The notes: a model not told the origin generated them from the sequence alone. A DNA stretch of 64,000 nt from JAIVGV01 sp036389335 (GCA_036389335.1 DASVQC010000035.1:1-64000); one strand, 5' to 3'; shown: positions 19,412 to 28,716, counted from the stretch's first letter. A program made the numbers and translations.

Positions 19412-20143
19412 TTACGAATCTTCTGTAAGTTTGATGCGTCCACGAAGGTACTCAAATAGATTTAGCCGATGCAATTCTATTAATTCTCTAATCTTGGATA
19501 TATTTTGTTCTTTCTTTCCGTCTAATCTGTCTGCTGGCAACTGTGAGATTATACCCGCTAGTCCCATTTCAAGAGATTCTGCGCCAGCCACTAAATCAGA
19601 TGTTTCTGTAAGTGTCTTCTGAATTTCCTTATTGCCTCCGCCATATTTAACTGTTGGGTCAGAAACATCCGAAAATTTTTCCGAGAGTTCCGCCCAGAGA
19701 TGCTGCAACTCTGTCCGAACTTGTATCTCAACCATCTTACTGCGATGCGTCACAATCACGTGAACAGCGCGGTAGCCATGACTTGGCTTCTCCCGACGGT
19801 CAGAAACGCTAGCCTGTTCAAAGAGGCTGACTAAAGCTCGAACGACCCGTTTCTGCTCGGCAATGTCTGCCACTATTAGCCGACAGCCTGTGATGTCCTG
19901 AATCTGTGTTAAGCGTATGCTCTCCCTACGAAGTTTGTCGGAGATTGACGTGGTGGACTTCGCCGTTCTACCTGTGGGCTCTAGAGCTAACTCCTTCCGA
20001 ACGGCTCCGACAACCTCATTATATGCGACAGCGAACGAGCGCCGGTAGGCATCGAGAAGCCGTAAATCATCTTCAGTAATGTCGCCTTTCTTCAGACGTT
20101 CGCCGAGTCGGTCGATTTGTGTTTTGGACACATTCATCGCCAT
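19412..20143 (-). CDS. RelA/SpoT-domain small alarmone synthetase-like protein
   Basis: The 243-residue product carries a RelA/SpoT nucleotide-pyrophosphokinase domain without an HD hydrolase or TGS/ACT regions, so it is synthetase-only. Conserved pieces are TSISDKLRRES (ATP-binding region), IQDITGCRLIV (the DI-G-R motif), HGYRAVHVIV (the G-loop tyrosine) and EIQVRTELQHLWAELSEKF, all apparently intact. A helical C-terminal extension (about residues 165-243) follows. Such small proteins make (p)ppGpp, or, in toxic relatives, ppApp or pyrophosphorylated tRNA; sequence alone does not decide. GC is visibly lower than in its neighbours and it sits 9 bases after the sppA stop, suggesting insertion into that transcription unit. 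Confidence 0.82.
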   Translation of the reverse strand: MAMNVSKTQIDRLGERLKKGDITEDDLRLLDAYRRSFAVAYNEVVGAVRKELALEPTGRTAKSTTSISDKLRRESIRLTQIQDITGCRLIVADIAEQKRVVRALVSLFEQASVSDRREKPSHGYRAVHVIVTHRSKMVEIQVRTELQHLWAELSEKFSDVSDPTVKYGGGNKEIQKTLTETSDLVAGAESLEMGLAGIISQLPADRLDGKKEQNISKIRELIELHRLNLFEYLRGRIKLTEDS

Positions 20144-20152
20144 AGGCGGATT

Positions 20153-21946
20153 CTACTTGATCCGCAGATCGTAGGGCATCATCGCCATCGTCTCGCCGCG
20201 GCGGACGCGCTCGAAGACGGAGAGGTAGCGCAGGGCGCGGCGCACGTCTTCGGGGAGGGCCTCGACGGCGGCGCTCTCTTTCCGCGCCGCGACCGTCGCC
20301 TCGTCGCCGCCCGTGCCGAAGAATTGATCGAGGAAGGTGCGGGGCGCGGGGAAGACGACGCGGCGCACGCCCCTGTCAGCCGGGATGCCCGCGAGCTGCT
20401 TGGCGACCTCGACGGCGCGATCCAGCCCGCCGAACTCGTCCACCAGCCCGCGCTCCTTCGCCTGCCTGCCCGTCCAGACGCGCCCCTGCGCGATCGCGTC
20501 AACGTCCTTCACGTCCTTCTTGCGCCCCTCGGCCACCTTCGGCAGAAAATCGTTCCAGTAGAAACTGTTGAGCATCCCCTCGAACTTCTTGCGCTCGTCG
20601 TCGGTGAACTTTTCGGTCTCGCGCCACATCGCCGCGTACTTGCCGCGCGTGACGTACTCGTCGTTGACGCCGATCCAGTCGTAAAAACCCTTCATCACGG
20701 GCTTGCCCGCGAAGACGCCGATGGAGCCCGTGACGGTCGAGGGCTCGGCGACGAGGCGCGACGCGCCCACCGAGACGTAGTAGCCGCCCGAGGCCGCCAC
20801 GTCTCCCATCGAGATGACGACCGGCTTCTTCGCCTTCGCCGCGACGACCGCGTGCCAGATGATGTCGGAGGCGAAGCTCGTCCCGCCGGGGCTGTCCACG
20901 CGCAGCACGATTGCCTTGACGGTCTTGTCGTCCGCCGCTTCGCGCAGCGCCCTTGAGACCGTGTCGGAGCCGACCATCTGCTCGCCGAACGCGCCGCCGT
21001 TCGACGAGCTGCCCGACACGATCGCGCCCGAGGCGTAAATGATCGCGACGCGCTCGCCCTCGTTGAGCTTCAGGGATTCCGCGGTGACGCGGCGGTACTG
21101 CCCCTCGCCGAGGAGGTTCAGCTTGTCTTCGTCCTTGTAGCCGAGCCGCTTCTTGAGATCGGCCTCGACCTCGTCTCGATACTTCGCGTCGTCGATCAGC
21201 CCCAACTGCTTCGCGTCGCCGGCGCGCACCGGCGCGTTGTCTATCGCGGCGCGCACGTCCGATTCCGTCTTGTGGCGCGCCTCGGCGACCGCCGCGACGA
21301 AGCGCGCGTAGAAGTCGTCGAGCAGGGCGTCTATCGCCTCGCGGTGCGCGTCCGTCATCTTCTTCTGCGTGTACTCTTCGGGCGCGGACTTGTACTTCCC
21401 GATCTGGTAGAAGTCCGGGTAGATGCCGAGCTTGTCGAGCGAGCCGCGCAAAGACATCACGTCCGCCGCGAGCCCGATGATCGCCAGCTCGCCGACGGGC
21501 GCGACGTAGACGCGGTCGCACGCCGTCGCGACGTAATACTCCTTGTTCGCGCCGTACTCCATGTAGGCGTAGACGGGCTTGCCCGACGCGCGGAAGTCCG
21601 CGACGGCGTCGCGCACCTCTTCCGCCTTGCCCCAGCCCGACGTGATGATGTCGATGTCGAGCAGCACGGCCCCGACGCGCTTGTCGGCCTTCGCCTTCCG
21701 CAGTTGCAGGAGCAGGCCCGAGAGCGAGCGCTCGTCGCGACCGAGGAAGCGGTTCACCGGGTCTTCGGCGACGTAGTCGGGGAGCGAGCCGCCGAGGTTG
21801 AGGACGAGGACGCTGTTCTGCTTCACGTCCGGCTCGTTGTTGAGCGCGGAGTAGACGACGGCGAAGAAGACCCCGAGGACGACGGCGAGCGCGACGAGCA
21901 CGCCCGCGATCCAGAGGAAGGTTTTACCCGTGCGTGACATTGCCAT
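20153..21946 (-). CDS. sppA: Signal peptide peptidase SppA, 67K-type
   Basis: The 597-residue product is a long-form SppA, a membrane-bound serine protease that degrades cleaved signal peptides. An N-terminal membrane anchor lies at about residues 9-30 (FLWIAGVLVALAVVLGVFF). Two tandem ClpP-like domains follow. The C-terminal domain holds the nucleophile serine in GDVAASGGYYVSVGA, preceded by VLRVDSPGGTSFASD and followed by TVTGSIGVFAGKP. The N-terminal domain contributes the general-base lysine, probably the KEYYVATACD segment (a Lys two residues before YY). Length matches the E. coli 67K type rather than the short SppA of Bacillus. Confidence 0.93.
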   Translation of the reverse strand: MAMSRTGKTFLWIAGVLVALAVVLGVFFAVVYSALNNEPDVKQNSVLVLNLGGSLPDYVAEDPVNRFLGRDERSLSGLLLQLRKAKADKRVGAVLLDIDIITSGWGKAEEVRDAVADFRASGKPVYAYMEYGANKEYYVATACDRVYVAPVGELAIIGLAADVMSLRGSLDKLGIYPDFYQIGKYKSAPEEYTQKKMTDAHREAIDALLDDFYARFVAAVAEARHKTESDVRAAIDNAPVRAGDAKQLGLIDDAKYRDEVEADLKKRLGYKDEDKLNLLGEGQYRRVTAESLKLNEGERVAIIYASGAIVSGSSSNGGAFGEQMVGSDTVSRALREAADDKTVKAIVLRVDSPGGTSFASDIIWHAVVAAKAKKPVVISMGDVAASGGYYVSVGASRLVAEPSTVTGSIGVFAGKPVMKGFYDWIGVNDEYVTRGKYAAMWRETEKFTDDERKKFEGMLNSFYWNDFLPKVAEGRKKDVKDVDAIAQGRVWTGRQAKERGLVDEFGGLDRAVEVAKQLAGIPADRGVRRVVFPAPRTFLDQFFGTGGDEATVAARKESAAVEALPEDVRRALRYLSVFERVRRGETMAMMPYDLRIK

Positions 21947-22102
21947 GGTGATGCGATAAAGGCCGCGATGAAATTTGACGCCCGCGACTTCTCACCGGGC
22001 GAGGGTCGCGGGCTGCACGTGTTTACGCGCGGCGGGGTGAAAAGTTTTCGCGCGGGCCGTACTTCGCGCCGCTTATTCGGCGCGCCCGTGAAGGCCGCCG
22101 AG

Positions 22103-23221
22103 TTAACGCGCGCCGCCCCTGACGATCCAGCCGCCGCCCACGACCTCGTCGCCGCGGTAGAAGACGGCGGCCTGACCCGGCGTGATCGCGCGCTGCGGCT
22201 CGTCGAACGTGACGCGCGCGCGCGCCTCGCCCGTGATTTCGATCGTCGCGGGCGCGGCCTCGTGCCGGTAGCGCACGCGCACCTCGGCGCGCGCGGGCTC
22301 GCGCGGCTCGTCGAACGCGATCCAGTTCGTGCCCGCCGCCTCGAACACGCGGCCCAGCAACTCGTCCTCGCCGCCGACGACCACGCGGTTGCGCCGCGCG
22401 TCGATCTGCACGACGTAGAGCGGTCGCTCAGACGCGACGCCTAAGCCCCGGCGCTGGCCCACCGTGTAGCGGTGGACGCCCGCGTGCTCGCCGACCGTGC
22501 GACCGCCCCCGTCCACGATCTCGCCCGCGCGCGGAGTCTCGTCGCCGCGATCCTCCGCGCCGAGGTAGCGGTCGATGAAGCCCGCGTAGTCTCCGTCGGG
22601 CACGAAGCAGATCTCCTGCGACTCGGCCTTCTCCGCGACGGCCAGCCCGCGCGCGCGCGCGACGGCGCGCACTTCGGGCTTCGTCATCTCGCCGAGCGGG
22701 AACATCACGCGCGAGAGCTGCGCCTGCGTCAGCTCCCAGAGGAAGTAGGTCTGATCCTTGCGCGCGTCGAGCCCGCGCAAAAGTCTGTGGCGGTTCGCCG
22801 CTTCGTCGAAGAGGACGCGCGCGTAGTGGCCCGTCGCCACCTTCTCGCAGCCCAGACTCTGCGCCAGGCGGTCGAGCGACGCGAACTTCAGGCGGCTGTT
22901 GCAAGCGACGCAGGGGATCGGCGTCTCGCCGCTCAGATAACTTTCGACGAACGGCCCGACCACGTCGCGCTCGAAGTCCTTTTCGAGGTTGAGGACGTAG
23001 AAGGGGAAGCCCAGCTCTTCGGCCACGCGGCGGGCGTCGTAAACGTCGTCGAGCGAGCAGCAGCGCGACGGCAGAGGCTCTCCGTGCTCGTCAACGCTCA
23101 ACCCGCGGCGCTGATTCCACAACTGCATGGTGAAGCCGACGAGATCGTGCCCCGCCGCCTGCAACGCCGCCGCCGCCGCCGAAGAGTCCACGCCGCCGCT
23201 CATTGCCACCGCGATCTTCAT
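22103..23221 (-). CDS. mnmA: tRNA-specific 2-thiouridylase MnmA
   Basis: MnmA installs the 2-thio group on wobble uridine 34 of tRNA Lys, Glu and Gln, using ATP and a sulfur relay. The 372-residue product has the PP-loop AMSGGVDSSAAAAAL (residues 6-20). Its catalytic cysteines are in CVACNSRLKF (about residue 103) and SQEICFVPDGDYAGFI (about residue 200). The tRNA-binding region YTVGQRRGLGVA and the C-terminal beta-barrel are present. The length is standard. An unassigned gap of about 155 bases separates it from sppA. Confidence 0.96.
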   Translation of the reverse strand: MKIAVAMSGGVDSSAAAAALQAAGHDLVGFTMQLWNQRRGLSVDEHGEPLPSRCCSLDDVYDARRVAEELGFPFYVLNLEKDFERDVVGPFVESYLSGETPIPCVACNSRLKFASLDRLAQSLGCEKVATGHYARVLFDEAANRHRLLRGLDARKDQTYFLWELTQAQLSRVMFPLGEMTKPEVRAVARARGLAVAEKAESQEICFVPDGDYAGFIDRYLGAEDRGDETPRAGEIVDGGGRTVGEHAGVHRYTVGQRRGLGVASERPLYVVQIDARRNRVVVGGEDELLGRVFEAAGTNWIAFDEPREPARAEVRVRYRHEAAPATIEITGEARARVTFDEPQRAITPGQAAVFYRGDEVVGGGWIVRGGAR

Positions 23222-23640
23222 TCCGCCTAAAACCCGCTAAAAACGCCCGTTTGCCGCCTTTTCGCGGCAGGTGTTAACATTGCCCCGCACGGTCCGAATT
23301 CACACGCGCGGGCGAAGTTTTAAGGATACCCGAAACGGCCCCGAACGTCAGCCCGAGAGAATTCGCATGACGCCCGAAGTGGGACGCGGGTTGAGGACTC
23401 GGGCGCAGTATTTCGCACCCGCGTTCGTCGCCGAGGTGGCCGCGCTCGTCATCGGGTTTACTCCGCGTTGCGATAATTGCGCCTATCAAGTTTAGGCTTT
23501 GTTCCAACATTCTCTATTGGAGTATGAGCAACCTCGCCCGCGCTTCTGGCTCGTAACCTTCTTGGTTTCGAGTGTGGTCAGATTCCTAATCTTTCTCGCA
23601 TCACGCAAGTGGACAACTGATTCGCGAAACATCTATTGAT
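23222..23640. other. Intergenic region, no gene supported
   Basis: This divergent gap lies between mnmA and the MoxR-type gene. Two short open frames (23271-23495 plus and 23274-23510 minus) overlap each other and have no protein-like features. The last 150 bases are distinctly AT-richer than the surroundings and probably hold the promoter of the MoxR-VWA operon, but no clear pair of promoter boxes or ribosome site could be fixed. Confidence 0.5.
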
Positions 23641-24447
23641 ATGGCTGAGAGAGCAATCGAGGAATACGTCGTCACGGACGAGCCCTACTACCTCGCCGTC
23701 GGGCGCGAGGTCGAGCTGTTCGAGGCGGCGCACGCCGCGCGCCTGCCGGTGATGTTGAAGGGGCCGACGGGCTGCGGCAAGACGCGCTTCGTCGAGCACA
23801 TGGCGTGGCGTCTGCGCCGCCCGCTCATCACCGTCGCGTGTCACGAGGATTTGTCGGCGACCGATCTCGTCGGGCGCTTCCTGCTCGAAGGCGAGGAGAC
23901 CGTCTGGCACGACGGGCCGCTCACCGCGGCGGTGCGCAACGGCGCGATCTGCTACTTGGACGAGGTGGTCGAGGCGCGCAAGGACACGGTCGTCATCATC
24001 CACCCCCTGACCGACGACCGGAGGCGTCTGCCCATCGAGAAGCGCGGCACCATCCTCGACGCGCCCCCGGACTTCATGCTCGTCGTCTCCTACAACCCCG
24101 GCTACCAGTCGATCCTCAAAGACCTCAAGCAGTCCACGCGCCAGCGCTTCGTCGCCTTGGAGTTCGACTACCCGCCCGCCGCGCTCGAAATCGAGATCGT
24201 CGCGCGCGAGGGCGGCGTGGACGAGCAGGCGGCGCGCGACCTCGTCCTCATCGGGCAGAAGGTCAGGAACCTCCGCGGTCACGGGCTCGAAGAGGGCGTC
24301 TCCACGCGCCTGCTGATCTACGCCGCGCAGATGATCGCCCGCGGCATCGCGCCCACCGCCGCCGCCGAGGTCGCCCTCTGCTCCCCCATCACCGACGACC
24401 GCGACCTCCAGCGCAGCATCCGCGAGATCGTCACGACCGTCATCTAA
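23641..24447 (+). CDS. MoxR-family AAA+ ATPase (CbbQ/NirQ/NorQ type)
   Basis: The 268-residue protein is an AAA+ ATPase of the CbbQ/NirQ/NorQ/GpvN group. It has Walker A GPTGCGKTRFVEHMAWRL (residue ~41), Walker B ICYLDEVVEARKDTVVIIHP, sensor 1 LVVSYNPGYQ and the arginine-bearing STRQRFVALEFDYPP. Members work with VWA-domain partners to activate or insert metal into client enzymes, such as Rubisco (CbbQO) and nitric oxide reductase (NorQD). The VWA partner is two genes downstream (25041-28283). No Rubisco, nitric oxide reductase or methanol dehydrogenase is in the window, so the client is unknown. Confidence 0.9.
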   Translation: MAERAIEEYVVTDEPYYLAVGREVELFEAAHAARLPVMLKGPTGCGKTRFVEHMAWRLRRPLITVACHEDLSATDLVGRFLLEGEETVWHDGPLTAAVRNGAICYLDEVVEARKDTVVIIHPLTDDRRRLPIEKRGTILDAPPDFMLVVSYNPGYQSILKDLKQSTRQRFVALEFDYPPAALEIEIVAREGGVDEQAARDLVLIGQKVRNLRGHGLEEGVSTRLLIYAAQMIARGIAPTAAAEVALCSPITDDRDLQRSIREIVTTVI

Positions 24448-24467
24448 ACTCTCGCGGGAGGATTAAC

Positions 24468-25013
24468 ATGAACGAGGAGCTTGCACATCAATACCTGCAA
24501 GACGCGCTGAAGGTCTTTCGCAACTACAAGAAGCTCGGCGACGGCGCGATGCGGCAGTTGACGGACGAGGAGATGTTCCGCGCGCTCGACGCCGAGATGA
24601 ACAGCGTCGCCCTCAACGTCAAGCACATGGCGGGCAACATGCGCTCGCGCTGGACGGACTTTCTGACGACCGACGGCGAGAAGCCGGATCGCGACCGCGA
24701 CTCCGAGTTCGTCCTGGACGCCGACACGACGCGCGAAGACGTTTTGCGCTGGTGGGAGGAGGGCTGGCGCACGGTCTTCGCCGCGGTCGAGCCCCTGCGC
24801 GGCGAAGACCTCTCGCGCGAGGTGACGATCCGCGGCGAGCCGCACACGGTCTTGATGGCCATCAACCGGCAGCTCGCGCACTACGCCTACCACGTGGGCC
24901 AGATCGTCTTCCTCGCCAAGCACTTCAAGTCGGACGCGTGGCAGTCGCTGAGCATCCCGCGCAACCGTTCCGAGCAGTTCAACCGCTCGATGCCCGCGCG
25001 CGAGACGAAGTGA
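24468..25013 (+). CDS. DinB-superfamily protein, DUF1572-like
   Basis: The 181-residue protein (MNEELAHQYLQDALKVFRNY) is a four-helix-bundle DinB-like protein of the DUF1572 group. The putative metal-binding histidines are in NVKHMAGNMRSRW (near residue 53) and in HYAYHVGQIVFLAKHF (near residues 138-153), the usual spacing for the His triad. Relatives include thiol-dependent S-transferases, but many have no known reaction. The ATG at 24468 is preceded by GGGAGGA. It lies 20 bases after the MoxR-type gene and 27 bases before the VWA gene, an unusual insertion into the ATPase-VWA operon that hints at a shared job. Confidence 0.85.
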   Translation: MNEELAHQYLQDALKVFRNYKKLGDGAMRQLTDEEMFRALDAEMNSVALNVKHMAGNMRSRWTDFLTTDGEKPDRDRDSEFVLDADTTREDVLRWWEEGWRTVFAAVEPLRGEDLSREVTIRGEPHTVLMAINRQLAHYAYHVGQIVFLAKHFKSDAWQSLSIPRNRSEQFNRSMPARETK

Positions 25014-25040
25014 CGAACGGGCCGCGGGACGAAGTAACGG

Positions 25041-28000
25041 ATGAGCGAGCGGGAAGAAGTTACGGGCGGCGGCGAAGACGACGCGCGCACGGTCGAGGAG
25101 ACGATCAGCGAGCGGCTGGGCGCGGGCGTCGGGGCCGTCGAGCGGCAGACGTTCGCGAAGCTCGCGAGGGAGATCGGGCGGCTGCCCGCGGATCGCGCGC
25201 GCGTGGTGCTTGAGTTGAGCGCGCAGCTCGCGCCGCTCAGTTTGCGCGCGTGCGCGGAGTTCGTGCGCGCGACGCCGGCGGCGGCGCGCCTGCTCGACGC
25301 GGATGACTTGCGCGCGTGGGGCGAGCTGGGCAGGCGGCTCGCGATGGCCGACACGGAGACGGGCGCGCAGTTCTTCGCCGCGGGCGCGCAGGGGCTGGCG
25401 CAGGTCCCTCCGGAGGCGCGCACGCTGCTGCTGCAAGTCTGCGCGCGGCAGATGACGCTCTCGACCTCGGTCGCGGTCGAGACTTTCCGGCAGGCGGGCG
25501 CGGTCGCCGCCGGGGTTCGCGACGCGGGGCTGCTCGCGTCCGTCTTCCGCGTCGCCCTCGACATCGCGCGGCGCTCCGCCCGGCACAGCGCCGACTTCCT
25601 CAACGCCGTCCCAACCGTCTTCGCTCACTTCGAGAAAAATTTCGACGCGGGCGGCGCGGCCACCGTCGCGGGCGAATCCGTCCGCGTGATCGGGCTCTTC
25701 GCCGGGCGCGCGGGCGGCATGGCGTCCGACGCGTGGGCGGCCCTGCCCGAAGCTACGGGCGCGCTCACGGCTGAACAGTCGATGGAACTCCTGCGCGCGT
25801 CGGAGGGGTTTCTCGAACGCGGCGGGGCGGCGGCGCTGCACGTGCTGGTCGCGGGCGGCGAGGTGTTGCGGCTCGCGCCGGAGGTCTTCGGCGAGTGGGT
25901 GGAGCTGGCGCGCGCGGTCGCCGAGCAGGGCAACGCCGCGCTCGTCGCGGTCGCGCGCGCGTCGCCCAACTTTTTCCGCGCCCTCGCGCGCCGCGCCGGG
26001 CGCGCGCGCGCGACGGAGATCTCGCGCCGCGTCGTCGCCGTCGTCGCGGAGGTGGCGCGCGCCGACGCCGAGGCCGCGATCTCGTGTCTGAGGAGCGCGC
26101 CCGCGGCGCTCGCGGCGGCGACCGTCGGGCAGTTCGAGCGCTGGGCGCTCGCCGGGCTCGACGAGCCGCGCACGGACGCGCGCGCGCGGCGCAGCTACTA
26201 CGCGCTGGAGACGCGCCGCAGCAACGAGGCGCTGCGCGGCGGCGACTCGCCCGCCGGCCTCGCGCTCGCCGAAGTGGCGCAGACTTTGCGCCTCTACGTC
26301 GAGGGCTTGACGGGGCGCGAGGTGGACGTGGCCGCGCTCGCCGCCGTCCCGCACGAGGCGCGCATCAACGACGGGCGCACGATCCAACTGCCCGGCGTGG
26401 TCGCCGAGTTCGACGACGACGCGCTCAACTTCCGGCTCTACAAGGTGCTCGCCGCGCACGCCGCCGGCCAGATCGAGTTCGGCACGCACGCGCGCGCGGG
26501 CGGCGGCGACTCCGGGCCGCCGACCGACCACGCGCTGCGCGCCGCGTTCGACTCGCTCGCAGACCTCTACGACCCGCGGAACCTCGACGCGCGCGACGCC
26601 TTCGCCCTCGACGGCTACATCGACGATCAGAAAGCGTCCGAGCGCGCCCTCGCGCCCGAAGAGGAGGCGCGCCGCGCGCGGGCCGCGCGAGAGCGGCGCG
26701 CGCCCGCGCCCGGGGCCGACTACCGCGACGCGCTCGCGCTCTTCCCGCTGCCCGACTTAGCCGCGCGCGTCTTCTCGACGCTTGAGAACGCGCGCATCGA
26801 CCGGCGTCTGCGCCACGCCTACCGCGGGCTCGCGCGCGATCTCGATCTCGTGCGCGCGCACTTGCGGAAGCACCGCCCGCCGGTTGCCTCCATGCCCTCC
26901 GCGCTCGTCCCCTTCGAGCTGCTCTTCCAGATCGCGCTCTGCGGCGGCGCGACCGACGACGCGCGCGCCTTCTACTCGCAGATCGTCTCCGAGATGGAGA
27001 CGATCGTCGCCGGTTATCTGTCGGGCCCCGACTCCTCGGTCGCCGACACCCTGATGGCGACGGCGCGCGTCTATTCGCTCTTCCAGTCAATCGCCGAGGG
27101 CGAGTCGGAGCAGCAGACGACCGTCGGCGAGTCGGACGCGACGGAGGGCGGCGCGGAGTCGAACCTCGAGCAGGAGCGCGAGCGCGACGCGGGCGAGGGG
27201 GGCGAGCGCGAACGGCAGGAGCGGCGCGATCCCAAACGCGACGCGCGCGAGTTGTTCAGCGCGTGGGCGAAGGCGGGCGAGAGCGAGGGCGACGCGGAGC
27301 AGTTGACGGGCGCGGAGCGATGGTCGCAGGCCGAGACCTTCGAGCACGAGCTGGAGCCCGACGAGACGGCCTACGAGTACGACGAGTGGGATCGCGATCT
27401 CTCGGACACGCGCACGGGCTGGTGCCGCGTCGTCGAGAAGAGCGGGCGGCGCGGCGACCGCAACTTCGTCGAGCTGACGCGCTCGCGCTACCGCGGCGTC
27501 ATCTCGTCGATCCGGCACCAGTTCCAGATGATGAAGCCGGAGAGCCTCACGCGGATCAAGAACGAGCTGGACGGCGACGACTACGACCTCGACGCCGTCG
27601 TCGGTTACGTCGCGGATCGGCGCGCGGACGGCCAACAGTCGGAGCGCCTCTACGTGAGGCGGCTGCGGCGCGAGCGCGACGTGGCGGTGGCGTTCCTGCT
27701 CGATCAGTCGTCCTCGACGGCGCGCACCATCGGTCGCCACCCCTTGCAGCCCTACACGCACCCCGGCAGGCGCATCATCGAGATCGAGAAGGAGGGCTTG
27801 GTCTTGATGAGCGAGGCGCTGGAGTCGGTCGGCGACGCCTACGCCATCTACGGCTTCACGTCGGAGGGGCGGCGCAACGTGAAGTTTTACGTCGTCAAGG
27901 AGTTCGGCGACCGCTACACCGAGGAGACCGAGCGGCGCATCGGCGGCATCAACTACCAGCACAACACCCGCCTCGGGGCCGCCGTGCGCCACGCCGCAAC

Positions 28001-28283
28001 GCGCCTCGCCGCGCAGGACGCGCGCACGCGCCTCCTCATCGTCCTCTCCGACGGCAGGCCATACGACCACGACTACGGCGACGCCCGCTACGCCCGCGAG
28101 GACACGCGCGCCGCGCTCTCCGAGGCGCGACTCTCCGGCGTCACCCCCTTCTGCATCACCATCGACCGCGACTCCGAGGCCGAGCTGCGCGACCTCTACG
28201 GCGAAGTGGGTTACACAATTATTGACGATGTGCTCTCGCTCCCCGAGCGGATGCCCGCGATTTACCGCCGGCTGACGACGTGA
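25041..28283 (+). CDS. Large NorD/CbbO-like VWA-domain protein
   Basis: The 1080-residue product ends in a von Willebrand A domain (about residues 880-1080) with the MIDAS motif DQSSST (Asp888) and downstream VLSDGRPYDHDYGDARYARE. The preceding region WCRVVEKSGRRGDRN with the arginine-rich YVRRLRRERDV matches the NorD/CbbO pre-VWA segment. The N-terminal two thirds is Ala/Leu-rich, with repeated helix pairs (for example AVETFRQAGAVAAGVRDAG) that look like HEAT-type repeats, followed by a Glu/Arg-rich acidic linker (about 680-750). It is considerably longer than typical NorD. It is expected to bridge the MoxR ATPase to its client enzyme. The 3' end is duplicated at 29637-29728. Confidence 0.88.
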   Translation: MSEREEVTGGGEDDARTVEETISERLGAGVGAVERQTFAKLAREIGRLPADRARVVLELSAQLAPLSLRACAEFVRATPAAARLLDADDLRAWGELGRRLAMADTETGAQFFAAGAQGLAQVPPEARTLLLQVCARQMTLSTSVAVETFRQAGAVAAGVRDAGLLASVFRVALDIARRSARHSADFLNAVPTVFAHFEKNFDAGGAATVAGESVRVIGLFAGRAGGMASDAWAALPEATGALTAEQSMELLRASEGFLERGGAAALHVLVAGGEVLRLAPEVFGEWVELARAVAEQGNAALVAVARASPNFFRALARRAGRARATEISRRVVAVVAEVARADAEAAISCLRSAPAALAAATVGQFERWALAGLDEPRTDARARRSYYALETRRSNEALRGGDSPAGLALAEVAQTLRLYVEGLTGREVDVAALAAVPHEARINDGRTIQLPGVVAEFDDDALNFRLYKVLAAHAAGQIEFGTHARAGGGDSGPPTDHALRAAFDSLADLYDPRNLDARDAFALDGYIDDQKASERALAPEEEARRARAARERRAPAPGADYRDALALFPLPDLAARVFSTLENARIDRRLRHAYRGLARDLDLVRAHLRKHRPPVASMPSALVPFELLFQIALCGGATDDARAFYSQIVSEMETIVAGYLSGPDSSVADTLMATARVYSLFQSIAEGESEQQTTVGESDATEGGAESNLEQERERDAGEGGERERQERRDPKRDARELFSAWAKAGESEGDAEQLTGAERWSQAETFEHELEPDETAYEYDEWDRDLSDTRTGWCRVVEKSGRRGDRNFVELTRSRYRGVISSIRHQFQMMKPESLTRIKNELDGDDYDLDAVVGYVADRRADGQQSERLYVRRLRRERDVAVAFLLDQSSSTARTIGRHPLQPYTHPGRRIIEIEKEGLVLMSEALESVGDAYAIYGFTSEGRRNVKFYVVKEFGDRYTEETERRIGGINYQHNTRLGAAVRHAATRLAAQDARTRLLIVLSDGRPYDHDYGDARYAREDTRAALSEARLSGVTPFCITIDRDSEAELRDLYGEVGYTIIDDVLSLPERMPAIYRRLTT

Positions 28284-28288
28284 GCGCG
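28251..28288. repeat. Direct repeat, left copy (end of VWA gene)
   Basis: This 38-base segment covers the last codons and stop of the VWA gene plus five bases. It matches 29696-29733 at 36 of 38 positions, the only differences being GC versus AT after ATGCCC. The two copies bound a low-GC island carrying the DUF433 and PIN-like genes. Confidence 0.85.
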
Positions 28289-28335
28289 CAGGTTTAGGTG
28301 TCGCGCGCGGGCTGTTTGGGCTATACTTTTCGCCG

Positions 28336-28653
28336 ATGAGTCAGGGCACGACCACAGTACCGCTATCCACGGATCAGGCGGGCGTCTTGCGCGTCGCGGG
28401 CACGCGTGTCTCACTCGATTCGGTCGTCTACGCCTTCGGCGAAGGCGCGACGCCGGAAGAGATCGCCCAATCCTACCCGTCGCTCGATCTCGCAACCATC
28501 TATTCCATCATCGGCTACTACTTACAGAATCGCGCCGAGGTGGAACAGTATCTTGGGCAAAGAAAAGTACAGCGCGAGGAATTGAAAAACGAGATCGAGG
28601 CGAGATTCAACCCGCACGGACTCCGCGAACGTCTCCTTGCTCGCAAACAATAA
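28336..28653 (+). CDS. DUF433-family antitoxin-like protein
   Basis: The 105-residue product is a DUF433 protein, a small winged/helix-turn-helix fold that usually acts as the antitoxin of a DUF5615 PIN-like toxin. The conserved core is visible: VLRVAGTRVSLDSVVYAF, then EGATPEEIAQSYPSLDLATI and YSIIGYYLQNRAEVEQYL. A TATACT box lies only about 10 bases upstream of the ATG at 28336, so the message may be nearly leaderless. The partner toxin gene is 615 bases downstream rather than overlapping, with a hairpin and another gene between them. Confidence 0.85.
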   Translation: MSQGTTTVPLSTDQAGVLRVAGTRVSLDSVVYAFGEGATPEEIAQSYPSLDLATIYSIIGYYLQNRAEVEQYLGQRKVQREELKNEIEARFNPHGLRERLLARKQ

Positions 28654-28716
28654 GCTACGCGACAGTATTCCGCCTAGTGTTGGCCTGATTTCAAGTTGGC
28701 AGACTGAACTAGCTTT

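Noticed and set aside
23271..23510. Two overlapping short open frames upstream of the MoxR-type gene
   Set aside because: They occupy the same bases on opposite strands, neither has a ribosome site, and neither shows protein-like composition.
23641..28283. Denitrification or Rubisco locus suggested by NorQ/NorD and CbbQ/CbbO similarity
   Set aside because: No nitric oxide reductase subunits, Rubisco or other client gene is present in the window, so only the activase role is kept.
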